Shown here one piece after another: positions 47,381-57,169 of a DNA stretch of 64,000 nt. The stretch covers positions 1 through 64,000 of the forward strand of contig NZ_FTMS01000014.1 of NCBI RefSeq assembly GCF_900156105.1. The letters run 5' to 3'. Every line of letters starts with the position of its first letter. Positions within the stretch are counted from its first letter, which is position 1. This stretch comes from Alkalispirochaeta americana (lineage in GTDB: Bacteria; Spirochaetota; Spirochaetia; DSM-27196; Alkalispirochaetaceae). The position numbers and the translations under genes are program-made. Below the pieces are notes generated by a model. That model worked only from the letters and a program-made list of their open reading frames with translations. It had not been told where the DNA came from and did no database searches.

Positions 47381-49129
47381 ATGGCGGATGCGCTCACGCG
47401 TGAAGAAAAACTGTATCGAATTCGGCATACCACGGCCCACGTAATGGCCGAAGCTGTTCTCCAGATCTTTCCCGAGGCCTCGATTGCGATCGGTCCTCCT
47501 GTTGAGAACGGGTTTTACTACGATTTTCAGCTGCCCCGTTCCCTGAAACCGGAGGATCTCGAGTCGATCGAGGAAGGGATGCGAACAATTCTCGCAGGAA
47601 AGCATCCCCTCACCAGGGAAGTTGTCGGAAAAGAGCGTGCTCGGGAGATATTCCAGAACCAACCCTTCAAACTGGAGCTTATCGATGATCTGCCCGAGGA
47701 CGTGGAGGTATCAACCTACACAGTAGATACCTTTGTAGACCTCTGCAAAGGTCCTCATGTGGAGTCCACCGCAGAGATCCATCCCAAGGCCTTCAAGCTC
47801 CTCTCTATCGCTGGAGCGTACTGGCGGGGTGACGAGAAGCGGCCCATGTTGCAGCGCATCTACGGCACAGCCTGGGAGACCCCCAAAGAGCTGCGGGAGC
47901 ACCTGAACTGGCTCGCCGAGGTGGAAAAACGGGATCACCGCAAGGTAGGCCGGGAACTCGATCTCTTCAGCACCCACGAGGAAGCCGGGTCCGGCCTTGT
48001 CTACTGGCACCCCAAGGGTGCGCGAATCCGGGGGGCGATCGAAGATTTCTGGCGAGAAGAGCACCGCAAAGGCGGATACGACATGCTCTATACGCCCCAT
48101 GTGGGAAAAAGCTGGCTTTGGGAGACCTCGGGGCACCTCGATTTCTACAAAGACAACATGTATTCGCCCATGGAGCTGGACAACGCCGAGTATTTTGCCA
48201 AGCCCATGAACTGCCCCTTCCACATCATGATCTATCGGACGGCAAAACACAGCTACCGGGATCTCCCTCTCCGGTGGGGTGAGCTTGGAACGGTCTATCG
48301 CTACGAGCGCAGCGGCGTTCTCCATGGACTCTTGCGCGTTCGGGGGTTCACCCAGGACGATGCTCACATCTTCTGCACTCCCGACCAGGTGGAGGCGGAA
48401 ATTCTGGAGGTTCTGCAGTTCAGCATGAACATCTGGGATGCCTTCGGCTTTCAGAAGATCAAAGCCTATCTCTCGACACGGCCCGAAAAATCTGTTGGAG
48501 ACCCGGCTGATTGGGACCGGGCCACCGAGAGCCTGCGGAAGGCTCTGGAAGCAGAGGGAATGGACTACGAACTGGATGAGGGTGGCGGAGCCTTCTATGG
48601 ACCAAAAATCGATCTCAAGGTTCAGGATGCCCTGGGCCGGGAGTGGCAGATGACCACCATCCAGTTTGACTTCAACCTGCCAGAACGGTTCGACATGACC
48701 TTTGTGGACCGCGATGGCCAGGAGAAGCGGCCTTACATGGTCCATCGGGCTCTTCTGGGCTCCCTGGAGCGGTTTTTTGGTGTTCTGATCGAACATTACG
48801 GAGGGGCCTTTCCCGTCTGGCTTTCGCCCCTTCAGGTTATGGTGGTCCCCGTTGCCCCTGCCTTCAACGACTACGCGGACAAGGTTGCAAAACGTCTCTT
48901 TGCAGAGGGCTACCGGGTCGAGGCGGATCTTTCGGATAACCGGATGAACGCAAAAATCCGCTCTGCCCAGCAACAGAAGGTTCCCTATATGCTGGTGGTG
49001 GGCGAGGCCGAGGAGCAGGCCGGGGCGGTGAGCCCCAGAACCCGCACGGGTGAACGGCCCGGAACGATGTCCCTCGAGGATTTTGAAACCTTTCTGGCCG
49101 GGAAGGTCCGGGAAAAGGCTCTGCTGTGA
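47381..49129 (+). CDS. thrS: Threonyl-tRNA synthetase lacking the TGS domain
   Basis: 582 residues, about 60 shorter than E. coli ThrS. It starts directly at the N2 editing domain (RIRHTTAHVMAEAV), with the editing motif VDLCKGPHVEST near residue 122. The class II core follows (YDMLYTPHVGKSWLWETSGH, MNCPFHIMIYR, VYRYERSGVLHGLLRVRGFT, HRALLGSLERFFGVLIEHY) and the anticodon-binding domain ends it. The N-terminal TGS (ubiquitin-like) domain is missing; the ATG has GGAGGT upstream, so it is not a start error. Charges tRNA-Thr. Confidence 0.95.
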   Translation: MADALTREEKLYRIRHTTAHVMAEAVLQIFPEASIAIGPPVENGFYYDFQLPRSLKPEDLESIEEGMRTILAGKHPLTREVVGKERAREIFQNQPFKLELIDDLPEDVEVSTYTVDTFVDLCKGPHVESTAEIHPKAFKLLSIAGAYWRGDEKRPMLQRIYGTAWETPKELREHLNWLAEVEKRDHRKVGRELDLFSTHEEAGSGLVYWHPKGARIRGAIEDFWREEHRKGGYDMLYTPHVGKSWLWETSGHLDFYKDNMYSPMELDNAEYFAKPMNCPFHIMIYRTAKHSYRDLPLRWGELGTVYRYERSGVLHGLLRVRGFTQDDAHIFCTPDQVEAEILEVLQFSMNIWDAFGFQKIKAYLSTRPEKSVGDPADWDRATESLRKALEAEGMDYELDEGGGAFYGPKIDLKVQDALGREWQMTTIQFDFNLPERFDMTFVDRDGQEKRPYMVHRALLGSLERFFGVLIEHYGGAFPVWLSPLQVMVVPVAPAFNDYADKVAKRLFAEGYRVEADLSDNRMNAKIRSAQQQKVPYMLVVGEAEEQAGAVSPRTRTGERPGTMSLEDFETFLAGKVREKALL

Positions 49130-50664
49130 TCGGTGAAACAAATTCTCCTTGCGCAAGGGCGGGCTCCCCCGGCGATCCCCTGGAGGAGCTCAAGGCCCTG
49201 GACCGGGAGGCCCGGTTGCTGGAGCACTCCGGGGCCGTCCTGAGCTGGGATCAGGAGGTCTATATGCCTCCCGCCGCTGTGGAGGAGCGAGCCGACCAGT
49301 TGGCGCTCCTCCAGAGCCTGGCTCATCAGCGGGACAGTTCTCCCCGGGTTGGGGAGCTGCTGGATCTTCTTCAGGCAGAATCTTCCCTTCAGGAGGGGGT
49401 GGAGGGATTTTTCCTGCGGGAAAAGCGACGTTCCTACGAGCGCAGCTGTCGTGTGCCGGAGCGATTGGTACGGGACCTGGCCCAGACGGCAAGCCGTGGT
49501 CAGAACGCTTGGGTGGCAGCGCGGAAGGCCAACGACTACGATCAGTTCAAGCCCTGGCTTGAGCGCCTTATCGAACTAAACCGGGAGCTGGCGGACCATC
49601 TGGGATACCGGGAGACTCCCTACGATGCACTCCTGGATCAATACGAGCCCTATACCTCGACGGCGGAGGTAGCGGAGGTGTTTGGCACCCTCAAGGAGGG
49701 GCTGATTCCCCTGGTCCAGAAGATAGCCTCCCGGCCCCTGGCTGATCACTCTTTCCTGCGGCACTCCTTCCCGGTGGAGGGTCAGAAGCAGCTCAGCCAG
49801 GAGGTGATGCTGGCTCTGGGCTATGACCTGGACCAGGGCCGTCTGGACTGTTCAGCTCACCCCTTTACAACAACCCTGGGTTCCAGGGATGTTCGAATCA
49901 CTACCCGCTTTAACGAAAAACTCGTTGAGTCGGGGCTTTTCTCCACAATCCACGAAACGGGCCACGCTCTCTATGAACTCGGAGTGGGAGAGGACCTGGC
50001 GGGAACCCTCCTGGCCGAAGGAACCTCCCTGGGTATTCACGAATCCCAGTCCCGAATGTGGGAGAACATGATTGGCCGGAGCCGGGCCTTCTGGTCCCAC
50101 TGGTTGCCCCGGATGGCGGAGATCTTCCCTGATCAGCTCGAGGGGGTCTCGCTGGAGAGGTTTTATCGCGGAATCAACCGGGTGGAACCCTCGCTGATCC
50201 GGGTGGAAGCCGATGAGGTTACCTACAGTCTGCACGTAATTCTCCGCTTTGAGCTTGAGCAGGCCCTGATATCAGGAGATCTTCCGGTGGATGATCTTCC
50301 CGGGGCCTGGAACCAGGGAATGAAAGAGCTTCTGGGAGTGGTGCCTCGTGACTACTCCTCGGGGGTTCTCCAGGATGTACACTGGTCCATGGGGGCCTTC
50401 GGGTATTTCCCCACCTATGCCCTGGGGAATCTCTACGCAGCGCAGTTCCTGAAAGCCCTGGAGCGGGATCTTCCCGCTCTTTGGGAGGGGATTGCCCGGG
50501 GCGAGTACGCCCCTATTCTGGGGTGGCTCCGCCAGAAGGTTCACCGCCACGGCAAGTGCCGGAGCGCTGGCGAGCTGGTCCGGGAAATTACCGGCGGTCC
50601 ACTGGATTCCTCGGTCTTTCTGGAGTATCTTTGGGGTAAGTACGACGAAGAGCAGGGGAGGTAA
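49126..50664 (+). CDS. Carboxypeptidase Taq (peptidase family M32)
   Basis: 512 residues. Zinc site HETGHALYE near residue 281 with the downstream acidic ligand, ISTRF-like ITTRFNEKL and GIHESQSRMWENMIGRS near residue 305, all M32 hallmarks. Removes C-terminal residues from peptides in the cytosol. GTG start overlaps the thrS stop as GTGA. Confidence 0.93.
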   Translation: MIGETNSPCARAGSPGDPLEELKALDREARLLEHSGAVLSWDQEVYMPPAAVEERADQLALLQSLAHQRDSSPRVGELLDLLQAESSLQEGVEGFFLREKRRSYERSCRVPERLVRDLAQTASRGQNAWVAARKANDYDQFKPWLERLIELNRELADHLGYRETPYDALLDQYEPYTSTAEVAEVFGTLKEGLIPLVQKIASRPLADHSFLRHSFPVEGQKQLSQEVMLALGYDLDQGRLDCSAHPFTTTLGSRDVRITTRFNEKLVESGLFSTIHETGHALYELGVGEDLAGTLLAEGTSLGIHESQSRMWENMIGRSRAFWSHWLPRMAEIFPDQLEGVSLERFYRGINRVEPSLIRVEADEVTYSLHVILRFELEQALISGDLPVDDLPGAWNQGMKELLGVVPRDYSSGVLQDVHWSMGAFGYFPTYALGNLYAAQFLKALERDLPALWEGIARGEYAPILGWLRQKVHRHGKCRSAGELVREITGGPLDSSVFLEYLWGKYDEEQGR

Positions 50665-50708
50665 CCAGGCCTATCATCCAGGCACTTGGGGTAAATCCTT
50701 TTTTTCTT

Positions 50709-51584
50709 GTGTCTGCCTCGGGAGGTTGCGCCGGGTGTGCTCTCGGGTGGGGGATTTTCCTGTGGAGAGGGGCGGAGACGTGCTCCAGGCCTCTCTCGTA
50801 TCGACGGCGTAGACGCCTCCTGGTCCCGCTGTTTCTGACGTTTTCTATTGTGCTCTCCGGGTTGGCGGCATTGTTTGGTGGTGACGTGCTGACGCAATGG
50901 CCGCTCTGGACCGGAGGGCTTTTTTGGGTTTTTTTTCTTTTATTTTTGGCTTTTTTTCTTGTTTCTGGAATTTCTGGATTTTCCCGGGCGGGGCGCGTCC
51001 TGGCGCGGGCTCTCATGGCGGCCTTCCTGCCGGGGCTTTTTCTGGCTGGTGGGGGACTGTTGTTTCTCCCGGGGTACGGCCAGGCCTTATGGTACGGCCA
51101 GGCTCGCCAGCCCGGGAGGTATCCCGGTGAGGATCTGGAGGTTCTGATCTGTTCCATTCGTCCCGGTGAATCAGGGCTGGAACTTTCGGGGGTTCTCTTT
51201 CCGGAATCCTCCCGGGAGAAGGAGATTCTTCTCCAGGGATCTCGTGAGAGCCGCTTGCGGGTTCGTGTGGCGGTTCTTCAGGCGATCCCCCCGGCCTGGT
51301 GGATTCCGGTTGATCCCCTGCCCCGAGTGGCGGAACTGGTTCTGGAAAACAGGGGAGGCGAAGAGATCGCTACCCTGTCAGATCCAGAAGATTCTTCCCT
51401 TCCCCTGGTAGAACTGCTGACAGAATGGGGCCTCTTTCGGGAAGCCTCCTTCCAGATGGTGCTTCCCCGGCGCGATTCCTGGTATCTTCAGCCGGGGCGA
51501 TACGCCGTGATTCTGGACCTTTCCGGGGATGCCCGGCCCGGGGGTAATGTGCAGGGTCAATCGCTCCGATACACAAGGCAATGA
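50709..51584 (+). CDS. Membrane protein of unknown function
   Basis: 291 residues, GTG start with uncertain N terminus. Three hydrophobic segments (about 38-60, 68-92, 103-125) are followed by a soluble C-terminal part of about 165 residues. I do not recognise the family. Its stop overlaps the start of the next small gene. Confidence 0.55.
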   Translation: MSASGGCAGCALGWGIFLWRGAETCSRPLSYRRRRRLLVPLFLTFSIVLSGLAALFGGDVLTQWPLWTGGLFWVFFLLFLAFFLVSGISGFSRAGRVLARALMAAFLPGLFLAGGGLLFLPGYGQALWYGQARQPGRYPGEDLEVLICSIRPGESGLELSGVLFPESSREKEILLQGSRESRLRVRVAVLQAIPPAWWIPVDPLPRVAELVLENRGGEEIATLSDPEDSSLPLVELLTEWGLFREASFQMVLPRRDSWYLQPGRYAVILDLSGDARPGGNVQGQSLRYTRQ

Positions 51585-51871
51585 TGATTTCCCTCTATGC
51601 CCGGAACAAGAACGGTGCTGCCCGGTACGTCACGATTACAGATCGCCAGGGGAATCTCTTTGGCTATAAGACGCTCACCGTTACAACGGGCAGTGATTTT
51701 CTTGCCACCCGGGAGCGGAACTTCACGTATGCCACGGAAGCCGAGATGCAGCGGGCCCTCCGGGGAATGATCGATCGGCGTCTGCGCAAGGGTTATAGCG
51801 TTCTCTATAGCTTCTTTGCTCCTGGTCAGTACGGGGAACTCCCTGAACGTGTTGCTGCCCGGCAATCTTGA
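51581..51871 (+). CDS. Small protein of unknown function, WGR-like in appearance
   Basis: 96 residues, ATG overlapping the previous stop. It contains TITDRQGNLFGYKTLTV and a helix-rich EAEMQRALRGMIDRRLRKGY, a layout loosely like a WGR domain but without the Trp-Gly-Arg motif. No function can be assigned. Confidence 0.5.
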   Translation: MMISLYARNKNGAARYVTITDRQGNLFGYKTLTVTTGSDFLATRERNFTYATEAEMQRALRGMIDRRLRKGYSVLYSFFAPGQYGELPERVAARQS

Positions 51872-51896
51872 CAGATTGGCCGTGACCCGCCACTAT
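51868..51896 (+). promoter_or_regulatory. Promoter of the CDP-alcohol phosphatidyltransferase gene, likely leaderless
   Basis: TTGACA (51868-51873), 17 nt, CACTAT (51891-51896). The GTG start at 51904 is 7 nt further on, with no Shine-Dalgarno. Confidence 0.6.
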
Positions 51897-51903
51897 AGGT
51901 GGC

Positions 51904-52491
51904 GTGAACGCTGCAAACGCTTTGACTTCTCTCCGGCTCGTCTTGAGCCCTGTTTTTTTTGTTTTCGCCTTTCTCCCTCTCTGGGCTGACGGGCGATTTG
52001 CCCTTCTCAGTACGGTAGTACTCTGGATTCTCTTCGTCATCATTGAGCTCTCGGATATACTGGACGGAGCCGTGGCCCGGGGGCTGGGGATAGTCTCTGA
52101 TCTGGGGAAACTGCTGGACCCCTTCGCCGACGTGGTGAGCCGCCTCACCTATTTCCTCGTCTTTGTTGTGCTGGGAATCATGCCGGCCTGGATGTTCCTT
52201 CTCATCATGTACCGCGAAGTGGGGATCATCTTTGTGCGGATGATGATGATGCGCGATGGAGTTGCCCTGGCAGCGAGGAAGGGTGGAAAGACCAAGGCTG
52301 TCATGTATGCCGTGAGCGCTGGTCTGGGGCTGGTGTTGCTCATGAATATCCGGCTGGGCAGTTTTGCTGCCTTCGCGACGGTCCTCCCCTGGGTTGTCCT
52401 CGCATCCTTTGGTGTGTCGGTATTTCTCTCGTGGGCAAGCTTTCTCGATTACCTGATCATTCTGTACCGCCACTACAAAGGTCGCGCCTGA
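51904..52491 (+). CDS. CDP-alcohol phosphatidyltransferase (PgsA-like)
   Basis: 195 residues with four to five membrane helices. The CDP-alcohol signature is present: SDILDGAVARGLGIVSDLGKLL, continuing DPFADVVSRL, near residues 56-85 (D-G-AR-G-D-D pattern). The family joins an alcohol to CDP-diacylglycerol. PgsA (phosphatidylglycerophosphate) is the likeliest, but the acceptor cannot be fixed from sequence. Independent promoter. Confidence 0.85.
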   Translation: MNAANALTSLRLVLSPVFFVFAFLPLWADGRFALLSTVVLWILFVIIELSDILDGAVARGLGIVSDLGKLLDPFADVVSRLTYFLVFVVLGIMPAWMFLLIMYREVGIIFVRMMMMRDGVALAARKGGKTKAVMYAVSAGLGLVLLMNIRLGSFAAFATVLPWVVLASFGVSVFLSWASFLDYLIILYRHYKGRA

Positions 52492-52857
52492 CCGAGGGGC
52501 TTCCCGGGGACTGGCCCGCCCCGGGGCCGGCCTTCACGGCCGAAGCCACGTCTCGAAACACCGTCCTGCCTTTTTTCTGAATCATTTCTTCCCTTCATCC
52601 TCCCTCCCTGGTTTCCCACATGAACCCTCCGGCACAGATTTGTGCGCTTCTTCGGGCCGTTTCGGGCACGTCCTGCTCCCCGTGTAAGGGGCTGGCCAGG
52701 AAAAAGATCCCGATTTTTCCATTTTTTTCTGCACACCTCTTTACAGGGAGGGGAATTTTTTATATTATACCCACATAAATGTAGCAAGTAAGAATAGAAC
52801 CCACCAAAAAGGGGGTTAAAATTGTTCTTGCTGTCCGATTCGTCAGGGAGGAATGCC
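52492..52857. other. Gene-free stretch upstream of glnA: GC hairpins, promoter and leader
   Basis: The first 90 nt hold GC-rich inverted repeats after the phosphatidyltransferase gene (CGGCC-TTCA-GGCCG and larger arms), possibly its transcription end. A promoter is at 52740-52768: TTTACA, 17 nt, TATTAT. The leader of about 80 nt has no recognised riboswitch. ATG 52858 has AGGGAGGA upstream. Confidence 0.55.
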
Positions 52858-54282
52858 ATGAGTACAGAAATGACGGCACAAGACGTGCTTGATTTGGTGA
52901 AGAAGGAAGAGGTAAAGATCATCGATTTCCGGTTTATGGACTTCCCGGGAATGCAGCAGCATTTCTCTGTTCCTGCCGAGGCTCTGGAGCTGGATACCTT
53001 CACGGAAGGTCTCGGCTTTGACGGGTCCAGCATACGGGGATGGCAGGCGATTAACGAATCGGACATGATCGTGGTACCGCAGCCGCAGACGGCTTTTATC
53101 GATCCCTTTATGGAGATCAAGACCCTGGTAATGACCTGTAACATCGGGGATCCCATCACCGGTGAGGATTATACCCGGGATCCGCGCAATATCGCTCAGA
53201 AGGCTCAGAACTATCTCAAGAGCACCGGTATCGGTGACACCGCCTTTATCGGAGCCGAGGCGGAGTTCTTTGTTCTCGATGACATTCGCTACGATCAGAA
53301 CGAGCACAGTGGCTATTATTTCATCGATTCCTCCGAGGGGCGATGGAACTCAGGACGGGACGAGGGGCCAAACCTGGGGTACAAGCCCCGATACAAGGAG
53401 GGATACTTTCCCGTACCGCCTTCGGACGCCCTGCAGGATCTCCGGAGCGAGATGGTTTTGCATATGCAGAACGTGGGACTCTCCGTAGAGGCACATCACC
53501 ACGAGGTTGCCACGGGAGGTCAGTGCGAGATCGATCTTCGCTTTGCCCCGCTTCTGGATATGGCCGACGATATGACCAAGTACAAATACATCGTCAAGAA
53601 CACCGCCCGGAAGCACGGAAAAACTGTGACCTTCATGCCCAAGCCGCTCTTCATGGATAACGGGAGCGGTATGCATACGCACCTGTCTATCTGGAAGGAC
53701 GGAAAGAATACCTTCTTTGGTGATGGCTACGCAGGGCTTTCCCAGGAGGCGCTCTATGCAATCGGCGGCATTTTGAAGCACGCTCCGGCTCTCCTGGCCT
53801 TTACCAACCCCACAACCAACAGTTACAAGCGTCTTGTGCCCGGCTACGAGGCTCCGGTGAACCTCGCCTACAGCAGGAGAAACAGAAGCGCCGCCGTGCG
53901 GATTCCCATGTACTCCACCAGCGAAAAATCCAAGCGCTTCGAGTTCCGCTGCCCTGATCCTTCCTGTAACCCCTATCTTTCCTTCAGTGCCCTGCTGATG
54001 GCTGCTGTCGACGGCATACAGAACAAGATCGATCCCGGTGAGCCCCTGGACCGGAACATCTACGATCTGAGCCCCCAGGAAGCTGCTCAGGTTCTGACCA
54101 CGCCGGGAACCTTGCGGGAGGCTCTGGAAGCGCTTCGGGCCGATCATGATTTCCTCCTTCGGGGTGACGTCTTTACCGAAGATGTAATCCAGACCTGGAT
54201 TGACTACAAGCTTGAGAACGAGGTTCTTGCTCTGGACCTGCGGCCCCACCCCTACGAGTTTGCGCTCTACTACGATATTTGA
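52858..54282 (+). CDS. glnA: Type I glutamine synthetase
   Basis: About 474 residues from ATG 52858. Beta-grasp SSIRGW motif, the metal-binding [40 protein letters not shown] and the C-terminal [10 protein letters not shown] with the Tyr used for adenylylation in GSI-beta enzymes. Makes glutamine from glutamate and ammonia. No glnB or glnE adjoins it. Ended by a long bidirectional terminator. Confidence 0.96.
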   Translation: MSTEMTAQDVLDLVKKEEVKIIDFRFMDFPGMQQHFSVPAEALELDTFTEGLGFDGSSIRGWQAINESDMIVVPQPQTAFIDPFMEIKTLVMTCNIGDPITGEDYTRDPRNIAQKAQNYLKSTGIGDTAFIGAEAEFFVLDDIRYDQNEHSGYYFIDSSEGRWNSGRDEGPNLGYKPRYKEGYFPVPPSDALQDLRSEMVLHMQNVGLSVEAHHHEVATGGQCEIDLRFAPLLDMADDMTKYKYIVKNTARKHGKTVTFMPKPLFMDNGSGMHTHLSIWKDGKNTFFGDGYAGLSQEALYAIGGILKHAPALLAFTNPTTNSYKRLVPGYEAPVNLAYSRRNRSAAVRIPMYSTSEKSKRFEFRCPDPSCNPYLSFSALLMAAVDGIQNKIDPGEPLDRNIYDLSPQEAAQVLTTPGTLREALEALRADHDFLLRGDVFTEDVIQTWIDYKLENEVLALDLRPHPYEFALYYDI

Positions 54283-54336
54283 TGCGTCCTCTGGCATAAC
54301 ATCCCGGATATGAAATCCGGGAAAGGCCAGCTCTTT

Positions 54337-54384
54337 GGAGCACAAAAAAACCCCCGGCGTTGTGCCGGGGGTTTTTTGTGCTCC
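54337..54384. terminator. Bidirectional terminator between glnA and the aldehyde dehydrogenase gene
   Basis: About 21-bp near-perfect inverted arms (GGAGCACAAAAAA-CCCCCGGC and GCCGGGGG-TTTTTTGTGCTCC) around GTTGT, with T runs on both strands. Serves convergent glnA and betB. Confidence 0.95.
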
Positions 54385-54422
54385 AGCCCGAGGGCGCCGG
54401 AGCTATAAAGAATCGGGCCAGG

Positions 54423-55925
54423 TCAGGAAGACGCGCCGAACCAGTTCAGCGGTTCCGTGGCATAATTCTGGTAAACGTGCTTGATCTCGGTATATTCCTC
54501 AAGCCCAGCTGCTCCAAGCTCCCGGCCGATACCGGATTGTTTATATCCGCCCCAGGGTGCCTGGGCAAAATAAATGTTGAAATCGTTGATCCAGACCGTT
54601 CCCATCCGCATGGCGCTGGCAACCCGGTGAGCCCGGTTCTGATCCTTGCTCCAGACAGCCCCGGAGAGACCGTAGGTGGTATCGTTGGCCAGGCGAATTG
54701 CCTCTTCTTCAGTGTGGAACCGTTCCACCGTCAGAACCGGCCCGAAGACCTCTTCCTGGACGATCCGCATGGAAGTATCGCAGTCTACAAAGATCGTGGG
54801 GTTAACAAAGAAACCCTTCTGAAGAGCGGGATCGCTGGGCCGGTCGCCGCCGAGAACAAGCTTTGCACCCTCGTCTTTGCCGATCTGGATATAGCGCTCC
54901 ACCTTGGCCCGATGCTTCTCGGAAATCAGGGGGCCCATCTCTGTTTTGGGATCAAAGGCTTCTCCCAAACGAATCTTTTTGGTTCGCTCGATCACGCCCT
55001 CTACGAGCTTGTCGTGCAGGGAATCCTCAACAATGAGGCGTGCCCCGGCCGAGCAGACCTGGCCGGCATGAAAAAAGATTCCGTTCAGCACGTAATCAAT
55101 GGCCAGCTCAAGATCGGTATCGGCAAAGATCACGTTGGGGTTCTTTCCACCCAGCTCAAAAGCGATCTTCTTCATGTTGCCCGTAGCTGCCTGCATGATC
55201 TTGCGGCCCGTCTCGATGCCTCCGGTAAAGCTGATCAGGTCCACATCGACGCTTTCGGCGAGCTCCTTCCCCACGGTGGGGCCGGCTCCGAGGACCAGGT
55301 TCACCACGCCGGCGGGAAATCCTGCTTCTTCGGCAAGCTGGGTCACCTTAATGGTAGTAAGGGGGGTGTCCTCGCTGGGTTTCATCACGATGGTGTTTCC
55401 CGTGGCCAGAGCCGGGGCCATCTTCCAGGAAGCCTGAAGCAAGGGATAGTTCCAGGGAGAAATCTGGCCACACACCCCCACAGGCTCACGAACGATGGTG
55501 CTGGTGGTGTTGGGGATGGGTGAGGCAATCACCTCTCCGGCGTCCTTATCGGCGAGACCCGCGAAGTAGCGGAAAATCCCGGCGATATCCTGCATATCAC
55601 CACGGCTCTCTTCCATCGTCTTGGCCGTGTCCCAGCTTTCCAGGGCTGCCAGCTCTTCAGCGTCCCGCTCAATCAGGTCGGCCAGCTTGCCCACAAGAGC
55701 ACCACGCTCGCTGGCGGGGGTTCGTGCCCAGTCTCCCTTGTCAAAAGCGCGCCGCGCTGCTGCGATAGCCTGCCGGGCATCCTCAACGTCGCCCTCGGTG
55801 ACCCGGGCGATCTTGCGCTGATCGTAGGGATAGATAATGTCCCGGGTCTTTCCCGATGCTGCCTCTCGCCACTCTCCGTCGATATACATTTTTCCCAGGG
55901 TATCGGGGTTCAAATATTGTTCCAT
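54423..55925 (-). CDS. betB: Aldehyde dehydrogenase, betaine-aldehyde-type
   Basis: 500 residues. Catalytic Glu in IAFELGGKNPNVIF near residue 265 and Cys in GQVCSAGARL near residue 294, with GICGQISPWNYPLL-type cofactor region (GVCGQISPWNYPLL). Best fit is betaine-aldehyde dehydrogenase, making glycine betaine, because the next divergent gene encodes a quaternary-amine binding protein. Other amino-aldehydes cannot be excluded. Good Shine-Dalgarno AAAAGGAG. Lies 104 nt after the SDR gene on the same strand. Confidence 0.8.
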   Translation of the reverse strand: MEQYLNPDTLGKMYIDGEWREAASGKTRDIIYPYDQRKIARVTEGDVEDARQAIAAARRAFDKGDWARTPASERGALVGKLADLIERDAEELAALESWDTAKTMEESRGDMQDIAGIFRYFAGLADKDAGEVIASPIPNTTSTIVREPVGVCGQISPWNYPLLQASWKMAPALATGNTIVMKPSEDTPLTTIKVTQLAEEAGFPAGVVNLVLGAGPTVGKELAESVDVDLISFTGGIETGRKIMQAATGNMKKIAFELGGKNPNVIFADTDLELAIDYVLNGIFFHAGQVCSAGARLIVEDSLHDKLVEGVIERTKKIRLGEAFDPKTEMGPLISEKHRAKVERYIQIGKDEGAKLVLGGDRPSDPALQKGFFVNPTIFVDCDTSMRIVQEEVFGPVLTVERFHTEEEAIRLANDTTYGLSGAVWSKDQNRAHRVASAMRMGTVWINDFNIYFAQAPWGGYKQSGIGRELGAAGLEEYTEIKHVYQNYATEPLNWFGASS

Positions 55926-56029
55926 GGTTGTCTCCTTTTATGTGATTCGGGTTTTATGTGATTCGGGTTCTTGTGATCCAGTTTGTGTGGCGAGGGCCCT
56001 CGCGATGAAGGCCCTCGTGATTACGGTAT

Positions 56030-56866
56030 TTACCAGACGGACCCGGCCGAGACGGTGATGTCCTGCCCGGTGATTCCTACAGCTTCGTCCTTGCAGAGGA
56101 ACGCCGCCAGGGCGCCGATCTCCACGGGCTGGATCATGCGTTTCTGGGGGTTCTCTGCCTTCTGCTCCTGAATGAAGAGATCTCCCTTGGTGTTCATCTG
56201 CTTTTCTGCGATATCGCTGAGCCACTCGGTTCCAAAGGTGGTCTCCACCCAACCGGGGCTGATGCTGTTAGCTGTAACCAGAGCCTCGGCACCTTCCTGG
56301 GCTACCGCCCTGGTGAAGCCCGTTACAGCAGCCTTGCTGGCGCAGTACGCGGGAGACATGGGGGCACCCACGCTCGCTGCAGTGGAGGCGATATTGATAA
56401 TCCGGCCCCAGCGCCGTTCCAGCATGCCGGGAAGCACCTCGCGGGTTGCCCGGAAGACCCCGTTGGCGTTGACGTCCATTACCTTGAGCCACAGGCCCTC
56501 GTCGTGATTGACCACACCGTGCTCTGCCGTTATTCCTGCGGCGTTCGCCAGAATATCAACAGGACCCAGCTCGTTTGTAACGGCCTCGTGGAACTTCTTC
56601 ACGCTGGCGGTGTCACAGACATCCAGGCCCACAGCGACGCATTTTACACCGCAGGACTCAATGTCCTTCTTTGTTTTCTCCAGCTCGGTTTTTCCAGGCC
56701 GGTTTACCAGCTCTCCCTCGGCGTTTTTTGCGCTGTCCTCGCTCAGGAGTGAGCCGATTCCAACATGGGCACCTGCCTTTGCAAAAGCAAGAGCCATGGC
56801 TCGTCCCATACCCGATGCACCGCCGGTGACCATCGCTACTCGTCCCTCAAGATACCGTTCGCTCAT
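56030..56866 (-). CDS. Short-chain dehydrogenase/reductase
   Basis: About 278 residues from ATG 56866 (AGAGAAGA upstream). Cofactor motif TGGASGMGRAMAL near residue 12, NAAG near residue 96, catalytic Ser-Tyr-Lys with YCASKAAVTGFTRAVAQ near residue 170. An insertion of about 15 residues after strand 2 (SEDSAKNAEGELVNRPGKTE) is unusual. Placed before betB, it could oxidise the alcohol that feeds the aldehyde dehydrogenase. BetA-type choline oxidases are unrelated flavoproteins, so this would be a different chemistry. Substrate unknown. Confidence 0.82.
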   Translation of the reverse strand: MSERYLEGRVAMVTGGASGMGRAMALAFAKAGAHVGIGSLLSEDSAKNAEGELVNRPGKTELEKTKKDIESCGVKCVAVGLDVCDTASVKKFHEAVTNELGPVDILANAAGITAEHGVVNHDEGLWLKVMDVNANGVFRATREVLPGMLERRWGRIINIASTAASVGAPMSPAYCASKAAVTGFTRAVAQEGAEALVTANSISPGWVETTFGTEWLSDIAEKQMNTKGDLFIQEQKAENPQKRMIQPVEIGALAAFLCKDEAVGITGQDITVSAGSVW

Positions 56867-57169
56867 AATTCTTCTCTCCGTTTCGTAAAAAATCATCCCG
56901 CATCACTGCGGTAATACATAGTACAGTAAAGTTTAGCTAGCCAACCTAAAATACGGTACCCGAAAATAAAAAACATGGCAAGTCCCCGGAGAATGCTCTA
57001 ATTAATAGTATAACAACAAGTTAGAGCGGCGCCTTGTTTGTCTAATTTCTACAATTATAAAGCACTGGACCATTATAATTAGATATTTAATCGAAACACA
57101 CCTTGATGTGCGATGGAATAGTGGTTAATGTTTAGACTTGAAATCATTACCAAGGAGGAAATACAAGGA
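56867..57169. promoter_or_regulatory. AT-rich divergent control region with a palindromic site
   Basis: 303 nt without a gene, much more AT-rich than the surroundings. A perfect inverted repeat AATTATAA (57053-57060) and TTATAATT (57073-57080) has a 12-nt spacer. A smaller TTTAG-N9-CTAAA repeat is near 56932-56950. They lie between the divergent SDR/betB and binding-protein genes, so an operator for a TetR- or LysR-like regulator is possible; no regulator gene is adjacent. Confidence 0.55.

Noticed and set aside
45728-47662. 644-codon minus-strand frame over glgX and thrS
   Set aside because: Antisense to two clear genes, crossing their boundary; no promoter or ribosome site.
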